From Amoebophrya sp. A120 (taxonomy: Eukaryota; Sar; Dinophyceae; Syndiniales; Amoebophryaceae): a DNA stretch of 64,000 nucleotides. The notes beneath the pieces were generated by a model. It worked only from the letters and a program-made list of their open reading frames with translations, did no database searches and was not told where the DNA came from. The first letter of the stretch is position 1, and each line of letters begins with the position of its first letter. Shown here piece after piece: positions 52,705-61,400 of the stretch. The stretch is taken from assembly GCA_905178155.1 (NCBI GenBank), contig CAJINV010000002.1:7408743-7472742 (forward strand), in the 5' to 3' direction. A program made the translations under genes and the position numbers.

Positions 52705-55700
52705 CTAGAAACCAAAACAAATCGAATAGGTATAGCCTACTTTAGCCTTGCCCTTCTTATGATTCCCCTCAGTGAAAGTGTCTAAATCATCCTCATCGTC
52801 AGAGGAGTCACAAATAAAGGACTTTGGGTCTGGGTTATCAATATGGTGCAAGAGTAAGCGTCTCTGCGGCACACTACACTCGAGCTTCGTGAGACCGTCT
52901 GCCTTCATTAGGTAGGTCGGGCAGAACATGATCTGTCTCGCTGCGTCTCTCACGCGGAGATATCGCAGTGCGTAGTGCCTCGATTTCGGTTTGTTGTCTG
53001 TGCTCTTCGCTGTAGTTATCGCGGACTGGTTGTCGATCCACAATATGGCATCATCCACCCAGGGAGGGAGATAAGCCATTCTGCTTTTCCACCATGACAG
53101 TGGGTAGAGGTTTGAAGAACTCTGTAAAGTCATTCTGCTCGCTCAGCACAATAGTGTCGGAAGCAGCTATATACTCCGCCTCCGCCGTGGAGTACGCCCA
53201 CACGGTCTGCCGGTTGCTACGCCAACAGATCGGGAAGCCGCGGAAGTACATAATGCTACCACTAGTGCTTCGCATGGTCTTGCAACAGTTCGCAAAACTA
53301 GCATCCGAAAACAGATTCACATCAGGCAAGTCTCTCCCTTCGGGCAGTAGCTTGCTGTAGATTCTGTTGAATTCTTCCTCAATCTCCGGACTATACGACA
53401 GACCCTGCTCTTTCGTTGTCAATAGATACTTCAGAATCTTCTTACAGGCGTATACGACAGGCCGAGTCGCCGGCTTGCCTACGTATCTCGCGACAGTGGC
53501 AACCGGGACAACAATTTCTACCCTGCAAGTGGTTGCAGCCCACTGCAGAGAGCCAGCGACCTCTCGAAGGGGAAGACCTTCAATAACTTTAGCTCCTTCA
53601 ACTTCTTTAGCGAGTTCAGACTCATCGAAGTTTGGCGAGTGGACCGGCTTGCCCGCTTCTGAGACGTGGAATTTCTTACAAATCTTGGATATGTACTCTG
53701 GCATCACGATCCTCACGGTTCGTAGATTCCAGTTGTAGCACACTATTGACCCTAGGAAGTCAAACTTCTTGGACACAGAGTGAAACTCCGGAACAAGCTC
53801 GACGTCGATCGTGCGCCCCTTGACGTGGTGCAAGATCTCCGCAAGTTCTCCAGCCAACTCGGACCCAGTCGGAGGACCTGTGATAGGATTATCGTCGACA
53901 TACACTGCCAACTTCAGAAACTTCCCAGGGTGTTCCAAGCTCGGTTTCTTCCACAGACCTGGCGCAGAGGGACAGGGTTCCCAGCCTAGCTTGGTCAGTA
54001 CTTCCTCATACTTCTTATACCAGAGCCTGGGGGCGTCTTTCAAGCCGTAAAGCGCTTTCTTGAGCTTGACAATCTCCACGCCGTGCTTTTTCGCCCAGAT
54101 GGGTGGCAAGCGGCAGAAGACATCGCGATCAAGTAAGGCATTGAGAAACGCACTATCAAGATCGAACGGGATCACATCATCACCGTCTGCGGCTGCAGCG
54201 GCAAGAAGTAACCTGTTAGCGGCATGGGACACAACAGGAGCGAAAGTGTCCAGCTCGCCCGAACGATCTAGATTCCCGAGAACAACTGCTCGCGCTTTCT
54301 TCGTACCGTCACGCTTCTCGGTAAGAAGGATAGCAATAGGCAAAACCTGCTTTGCGGTCGCTAGCTCCTCGTCAGTAGCTGGCTCCCACACTTTATAGGC
54401 TTCAAGTCTACAATCTTCCTTGTTGTTTGCTGCGTTCCATTCGACTGAGTCTTTGCAGCGAGCAGGATCCAACTTGGCCGATGTAGTCAAGTAACACTGG
54501 ACGTCAAGGAATTCCTCACCTTCCTCTCGATCGTCCTGTGCTGCTATTGCTGCGGCAAAGGCACTAGCGTCCTCTCTCAATTCTGCGAGCTCTTTCTTAG
54601 TACGTCTCACGCGCTTTGTCTTGTCCTTTCTCCCTTTGGGACGGCCACGACCTCGCGGCTTGGAGTTGCGGTTGCCAACCACAATCCGCGCCGGAGACGG
54701 GCTCGCCTTTCTTGGACTAGATAAGCTGCTGTGAGTGGGGTGATCGTCCAGATTCCCCTCCTCAGGTTTAACACCTTCAGGCTCGGGATGTATCTGGCCC
54801 GGATCGTCTTCCCTATCCAGACTTTCAACCACCAACGTCTCTTCTGGACCGTCAGGCTGCCTACCAGTGTGCTCCGAGACATCCACCCCCAGCCGGTGCT
54901 CAGCCCTTTTTATCAGACCGACACACGGGAGAGATGGCGCACACGACGCTCCACTGGGTAGGGCCTCGATTGCGTCACACTCGACATAGATGCCTTTCGA
55001 GTTAGGAACTAGGTCTTCAACATTCTTCACGAGGTACTCCTCACGGAACTTGACGTCGATGGTGGAATACTCCATCCAACGATGTCCCGCGGCGGACCGG
55101 CCGTCCGTGACATACGTCCCAACCCGCCAGCCCGAAGACTTAGGACAAAGGCCGAGAAATACACCACGACGAAATGGCGCGGACAGCTTTGGAGCAACCA
55201 CTTCTACTCCCCCCTCAGGAGCTTCATGAGCTTCGCCTTTCTTGACTTGTTCACGAAAATAAACGAGACAACCAAAACGCCTTAGCATCCTTGTGCCAAC
55301 TTTCGAGCTATTTCTTCCAGTTCTCTCATCCAGAATTTCTGCAGGAGTCTTTCCGTCGTACTCAGGCACTTTGCTATACTTATGCGGAAGGCGGTCCCAG
55401 CATGCTGCAGCGTACTCGACCGAGTAGCACCACAGACGCTTGTCCACGTTCACCAACATCGCACGCACAGCGCCGAATATGGTCCGCATAAAGCGTTCGC
55501 AGGTTCCGTTCTGCTCTGGGTTGTAGGGAACCGTAGGAGCATCACCGACCCGCAGCGATTGCATGACCTTGGTCATGGAGTCACTGCCCAGAGCTGGCTC
55601 ATTGTCCCTACGGACGAACCATACCACTTTGTCCTCGAGGGTCAAAGCGTAGTTCTGGCGAATGCCTTTGATCAATTCTTCCAAAACCTCAACGCAGTCA

Positions 55701-56488
55701 CTTTTCAGCTTAAGAGGGACACAGAAACACTTCTTGATGGCATCACAGATGACCACAAGCACGCAGGTGCGTGACCGAATCGATACAGGTTTAATACCTA
55801 CCGCGAAGTCCATCGCTAGTAGTTTCAATGGTTCAGGTTTGTAATTACTAGTGTCTCGCTCCTTGGCGTGAGAGCTTCTTGCGCCTTTCGCTTTGTCGCA
55901 TTCCGGACACTGGACATTAAGACCATCTACATGAAAGTGTCCGAATCTTCTATGTTGTTCTAGACGCGTAAGGTGACAACTAGCGATACTTTCTTCGATT
56001 GTAATGCATGCAATGTCTTCCGCGGTGTCACTAGTCGCCTGACCCCGGAGGCCCACCGCGAAAAGATCACACCCAAGGACTGGGAGGGTCAACCTCTCGC
56101 GGTTCTTGATTGGTAGCATCTGGCCGGATTCCCTGCTGACGAGAGAACCACCAGAGCTGTTGTAGTTCAGATCCCACCCACGATCACTGAGATTGTCCTC
56201 ACCGAGCCACGGAAGAATACGATCAATATCTCTTGGTAGATGTTTAAAGTAGACGCCGTAGGGTAAACCTAGAGCGTTTTCCTTCAATTTTCCTACAAAA
56301 CCATCACGAGCCCCGGCCGTGCCGTTGATGCGACAGACGTTGCTCGAGATGTCAATAAAATCCGAGTCGTGTCTAGATAAGTACTTGTTTGCACATGAAT
56401 CGACCAAGCTCACTTCGTCCTTGGTCTGTGCAATAAAACAGCTAGAGGAATCTATATGAAACTCCTCTAAATTCTCGAAGTTCAGCAT
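52705..56488 (-). CDS. Copia pol polyprotein, frameshifted near the 3' end
   Basis: The frame 56488-53051 encodes 1145 residues and continues gag's frame. LVDSCANKYL near residue 29 occupies the place of the D-S/T-G protease motif, with Cys for Gly. The integrase zinc region has HRRFGHFH and CPEC, and the integrase core has acidic residues in MDFAVG, RRDNEPAL and CERFMRT (DDE). Reverse transcriptase shows IPFDLDSAFLNA, KKALYGLKDAPRLWYKKYEE and the catalytic YVDD. RNase H shows LFSDASFANC and YSTAEAEYIAAS. The frame stops at 53051, while the rest of RNase H (AILWIDNQSAITTAK, HYALRYLRVRDAARQI, KADGLTKL) is in another frame to 52705. A single indel between about 53060 and 53130 therefore breaks this copy. 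The protein replicates the element via an RNA intermediate and integrates the cDNA. Confidence 0.88.
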
Positions 56489-56524
56489 ACAGCTACCATA
56501 CTCCGAGATGTAAACATCTCCTTC

Positions 56525-56533
56525 ATTTAGTCA
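56525..56533 (-). promoter_or_regulatory. In-frame UGA CUA between gag and pol (candidate readthrough signal)
   Basis: Read on the minus strand, gag ends GAA GCC TGA CTA AAT, and 13 sense codons later pol's first Met appears in the same frame. UGA followed by CUA is a known readthrough-promoting context in viral and some cellular mRNAs. Copia elements usually make gag and pol from one uninterrupted ORF, so a single leaky stop here is a plausible ratio control. It could also be a mutation. Confidence 0.5.
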
Positions 56534-57712
56534 GGCTTCCCCTTGCCAGACCCAACCGCCCTTGTTTCCACCGGCTCCCTGCCCTTGATTCTGGTTGTTC
56601 ATCTGGTTCTGGCTCACCGGCGGACACCACTGCGGCTGCTGGTTTCCCCAGGCACCACCCCACTGACCCTTCCCTTGATTGTTAGGATTCCAGCGGCAAC
56701 GGTCAGCCTTATGGTTTTCCTTGCCACAGATCCAGCATTTGGGTTTGGTCACAGTGTTGTAGGGAGTGCTCTGGTTCCGACCAGTCTTGCCACCACCTTT
56801 CTGGCCACTTCCACCCTTAGCGTTAGACTTCGGGGGCAGGCCATGGGCAGCCAGGACGCTCGCTTCGGTCTGCTTGCGTAGTTTGGCTTTCATGCGTTTC
56901 AAGGCTTTCGCCGAGAACACCTTGCCAGAAGCAGCATTTTGACCATCATCAGCGGAGTCCGGCTCCTCATCGTCATCGTCTTTCTGACGTTTGTTTCCCT
57001 TCTTCTTCTTCGACTTCTCCTCAATGACCGGGAAGGCCTTGCCGAAGGACGGGCTCTCAATCTTGTAGGGCCCCGCCTTGACCAACTGCGCGCGCTTCTT
57101 CTCGAGACGGTTCCCGATCTCCTGCAAGGTGATGTGATCGGACTCGTCCACGCAGCGGTCGATGGTCTGGCGGAAGGCCGACGCAAACATCTTGGGCAGC
57201 TTGTCCAGAATGTTCTTCACATGACGATCTTCGACCGGACGCCCGGCTTCCGGAACGTAGACACTCGGCGCCATCTCCATCAGCTCGTGGATCTGAGCCA
57301 GGAACGTCGGAGCATCCTTCGGCGCGTCGCGGTTGTCGAAGTGCATGGCGTCGATCGAGGAGGTCTTGATGTGCTGCTGGTCACGGGAGGCAACATTGAA
57401 GCGACCAACGTCACGAATCCGCGCGAACAGTTGCGCAGCGTCATCGTTGATGTAGTGCTGACTGTTGACCCACGTGGCCACGGACCCGGCGCGCGACTTG
57501 TAGATGGCATCCTTCAGGTCGCGCCACTTCTCCCGGATCGCGTTATTGGCAGTGTTGTTCGCTTGCGGAATCCCCGGAGGGTTACCAGCAAGACGATTAT
57601 CCCAATACTCCTGGAGTCCGAGGCGAGAAACCTCGTTCGTGACCCCGCGATGCCAGATGCGCCAGTCCTGCGCGCTGGACAACTTCTCCGTCAATTTCGC
57701 CTCTTGGCCCAT
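56531..57712 (-). CDS. Copia gag (nucleocapsid) protein
   Basis: The ATG at 57712 (MGQEAKLTEKL) opens about 393 residues. The N-terminal two-thirds is helical capsid-like sequence (WRIWHRGVTNEVSRLG, DLKDAIYKSRAGSVA). A basic Lys-rich region follows, then a CCHC zinc knuckle, CWICGKENHKADRC (C-x2-C-x4-H-x4-C), and a Gly/Asn/Gln/Trp-rich tail. Gag ends at a TGA followed by CTA, and the same frame runs on into pol without another stop. This protein packages the element's RNA. Confidence 0.88.
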   Translation of the reverse strand: MGQEAKLTEKLSSAQDWRIWHRGVTNEVSRLGLQEYWDNRLAGNPPGIPQANNTANNAIREKWRDLKDAIYKSRAGSVATWVNSQHYINDDAAQLFARIRDVGRFNVASRDQQHIKTSSIDAMHFDNRDAPKDAPTFLAQIHELMEMAPSVYVPEAGRPVEDRHVKNILDKLPKMFASAFRQTIDRCVDESDHITLQEIGNRLEKKRAQLVKAGPYKIESPSFGKAFPVIEEKSKKKKGNKRQKDDDDEEPDSADDGQNAASGKVFSAKALKRMKAKLRKQTEASVLAAHGLPPKSNAKGGSGQKGGGKTGRNQSTPYNTVTKPKCWICGKENHKADRCRWNPNNQGKGQWGGAWGNQQPQWCPPVSQNQMNNQNQGQGAGGNKGGWVWQGEA

Positions 57713-57769
57713 CTTCAAATAAACTTATCTGACTAGAAGAGCCAGCTTGAGTCTCAAGGCGTAGCGTAG

Positions 57770-58296
57770 TGTTAGTGGACTTGAGAACACTCGCACACAC
57801 TTGCACACGTTTGCTCCACTGAGCTCGTTATCAACAGCAATTCAATGAATTCTCTCAATTGCAAGTAAGCAAGCAAGTGGCGCAAGTCTCTTGCTGCGTT
57901 ACATCCTGTAGGTTCAATTCATCCAAATTCATCGCATTCATATGGACCAAACCTGGTCAGAGTCAAGTGGCAAAACAGCATGGGGGTCCATCCCTCAACC
58001 TTGACGGTTTGGCGCTCGACCCTGGCGGGAGTCAAGTCCCTCAGGGCGACCATTCTGAACGTCTGGACCGAGCTGAGTCCATTCATTTCACTACGATCCT
58101 GATGGCTTTGCCTTCGTAGTATTTGGGGGATTCGCGGAACATGGTGAAGAGATTCCTTTAGGATCTATATTGATTCTGACCATTTCCCTAAGGATCTAGC
58201 TAGTTCAGGTCATTCAGGACTGTCATTTCATTGGGAACAGGCGTCATCTGGGGCGATCGTGTTACGTGTGTGCGGGATCGATTTCCATGGCCAACA
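57770..58296 (-). repeat. 5' LTR of the copia element
   Basis: 527 bp, bounded on the + strand by TGTTAG and CCAACA (TG...CA ends), paired with 52086-52612. No typical TGG-starting primer-binding site follows it on the minus strand (the next bases are CTACGCTACGCC), so priming may use an internal tRNA fragment, as in some copia elements, or the site has decayed. Confidence 0.9.
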
Positions 58297-58431
58297 ATAC
58301 CGAAACATACGCAGCACAATTACAACAGTTGCGGTTTTTTGTCTACAACTCGTGAAATATGAAACTTGTATCCGCGCCTATCCGTTGAATCACTGGAAAC
58401 AAAGGCCACCTGTCCTCCTTTACGTCATCGC

Positions 58432-61400
58432 CTAGTCTTTCGGCGGCCTCCGCAGGTTGCTTGTCGTTGCTGACGGTCTGGAGACCCGCTTGCCACTCTT
58501 TACCTGTTTCACTAGGTCCATTAGCTTTGCCTGCCGTCCCCGCATGCGTGTTTCGTCCGCCTTTACCGCCTCAGCCAAGTCGTCCTTGGCGCCCGAGAGG
58601 AAGTTCTGATCTGCCGCATATCCAGGAAAAAACACCCATCCACATCCAATTTGTCGTGCAAAACACGTATGAAGTCCTGTGCTTCTCATGCAAAAAATGG
58701 ATGGGGATGGGTTTTTTTCTGTGGATACCGCAATCGCGTTGCCTACGGCCTGCATCACTGCGGCGACGGGCAGCGCCCCTACGCCTATCCCAAAGAAGCA
58801 GATGAGGAGTATACGAGAGAAAAAGAAATCCCGAAGGAAGAAGTCGGGCGTGATCATGTTACAAGTAAGTGCATCAAAACACCAATAAAGGGCTATCTTG
58901 CACGCGTCTCGCCATCTTAATTTGATGGCGCACTTACAGAGAGTAGAGTGAGATCCATGCCTATGCGACTATATCCCCAACAGTGCCGAGGTCGTCCGTG
59001 CCAAAGAACTGGAGATTCGTGCTTGTTTACGTACGTAAACAAAGACGTCACGACCACACAGTTGTTTGACGACTCCTCTCCTCGGATTAAAGGTTTTTCC
59101 TCGTCCCATATCCCAGGTGATGATATTGCCGGCTTCCGAGTAGTCGTCGGTCTCCCAGTTTCCGTTGAGCAGGTTGAACGCAATGAAAAACCCGTCTCCC
59201 AGCGAACTGAACATCAACCCGTTGGGCGTGTAGTTGAATTCTGTGTTGACACTGTTCTCCAGGAACACCTGCTGTCTGCCTATGAAAGCCTCAGGTTGGA
59301 AATCCTCAAAGTGAAAATAATTTGTAATGCAAAAAAACGACTCCAGTTGAAGCACCATTTATAGTCGGCGCATGACAAATTTCCCGGGCACTCAAAACGC
59401 GTCTGTCATGCTAGTTAGGCAAATGGGTGCCCTTCTCTCATGCTAATCAGCAGCCCAATTCTGAACCCGTAGAAGCACAATAGTCGGCTTCCATTGCGTT
59501 CGCTGCAACACAGTCTTTTTGGTGTCGCATTCCATGCGTCACAAATTATTTCCACTTTGAGGATTTCCATTCTGAGGGCGTCATACTACCGCCCGTTTTC
59601 GTCTTCGGCCCGAACTTCCACGTATGGAAGCGTCAGCTTTGAAATCGTCAAAGTTGAAAAAAATGTAATGCAGAAAATCGATACCAGTTGGAAGCCCAAT
59701 TTCTAAGCGGTGCATGACAAATTTAGGCACCGTCTAAATCCAGTTTGTCATGCTGTTCAGGGACAGAAGAAGGCTTTTGTCATGCTACTTTAGCAGCTCT
59801 ATTCCAAACCCTAAACAGGCTGACAGTCGGCATCACTTGCCATCCCGGCAAGACAGGCACTTCATGCCTTGCAGTTTATGCATGGCAAATCATTTCAACT
59901 TTGTCGATTTCAACTCTGACACATCCATACCATGCCGGCGTGCGGTAAGACTCGAAGAGGAAGAAGAGTTCGCCAAACACCACACATGTGCAGAGAAAGA
60001 CGCACATAATGGGAAACGCGGTGGCCTGCAGACAGGTGAGCATGCGGGTCAGCACCTTGCGCATGTGCTGCGTCATCAGGTGCTGGGCAAAGAAAAGTCC
60101 GTGGAAACAAGCGAGAAAAGCAATGGTGTACTCCTGCATCTTATGCAGCGGAAATTGGAATTTCGTACGACCTATCACAAGCTTCAATGCGGGGTGTGCG
60201 ATTCGCGCGACGATATCCTAACGCATAGGGTTCACAATTGCTAGTATCAGTGTTCATCGTCGGGGCAGCCTCTACGATGCAGCTTGCACAACAGCATGCT
60301 TTTCTTTACCAGGCTACCACATATGCAGCTCCAGTCTATACTACCCTGTACTTGTGCGCGGTATAAGTATTGCCATCCAATTTCCCCTGCCGATACATGT
60401 GAATGCAGTACACTTGAAAACCGGTGAGCTTGTCCCGTCGCACAATCTTTTCCTCCGCTTTTGGGTCGTAGGGCTCCGTGATGTCAATCTTTGCCGCGTC
60501 AGCCAGTTTTTTCGGCTCGGTGGGATGCAGCCCGAAGTTGTCCTTGGCAATACTGTCGAGCTTTTTGTACTCCGGAATCAGCTCCGGGGGCAGCGGCACG
60601 TCCTCACTCTCATCTTTCTTTTCCTCCTTTCGATCATTATCGCTTGCTTGTTCTTTATTTTTTGCGCTGTCGGGCGAGGACTTCGAAGTTGTAGCTCCTG
60701 GTGATGTACTAGATGTAGATGAGTCTTTTTCTTCTTTATCCTTTCCATCCTCCACTCTTCTTACGCTTATTCCCTGCTGAGTCTCCAGTGTCGAGTCACC
60801 AGTTCCACTGGCTTCTTTCTTTTCCGGGGCGGATTTGTCTCCGGAGTTGATTGTTTCCGTTGTTCCGGTATCCACAGAAAAAAAACCATCCACATCCATT
60901 TTTTGCATGACAAACACAGAGTTTTATGTATGTTCTGCATGACAAATTGGATGTGGATGGGTGTTTTTTCCTGGATATCCGGTTGGACTGGCGTACAGGT
61001 GCACGAGTCGGCTGTCCTCCGTCGTTTTCTCCGCCATGTCGAACTTCTGGTACTCCAGCGTGTTGCCCCGCTCCTCAAACAGCACCGGCTTCATCTCCTC
61101 GTTGTCTGCACCGTACATGGCGGTGAGCCGCTGGCTACCCTGTGCAAAAGTATCGCGCTCGTATTGCAATCATGCATTACAAATTTTTTTCTGAACGCAA
61201 ATCCGCATTACAAATTTTATTTCTCATGCTGAGGAAATTTGTAATGCATTTATACGAGTACGATAAGTACTTTTGCAGTTCATACTGGTGCATGGCGAGG
61301 TGGGCTCCAAGGAGGACGATGAGGAAAAAGTTCAACCACCGCCACGGGGATTTGAGCGGGTTCCGGTAGCTCATGCGGTCCACGTAGCAGGCGAAAAGCA

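Larger units (their letters stand above)
52086..58296 (-). mobile_element. Ty1/copia LTR retrotransposon, nearly complete
   Basis: A 6.2-kb element on the minus strand: 5' LTR at 57770-58296, gag, pol in copia order (protease, integrase, reverse transcriptase, RNase H) and 3' LTR at 52086-52612. The flanks are ATGCC (52081-52085) and ATACC (58297-58301), a plausible 5-bp target duplication with one mismatch. The LTRs differ at roughly a dozen of 527 positions by eye, so the insertion is not brand new. Integrase before reverse transcriptase identifies copia rather than gypsy. One frameshift in RNase H probably inactivates this copy. Confidence 0.92.

Noticed and set aside
53051-53133. Programmed ribosomal frameshift in copia pol
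   Set aside because: It lies inside RNase H rather than between proteins and I see no slippery heptamer; a mutation is simpler.
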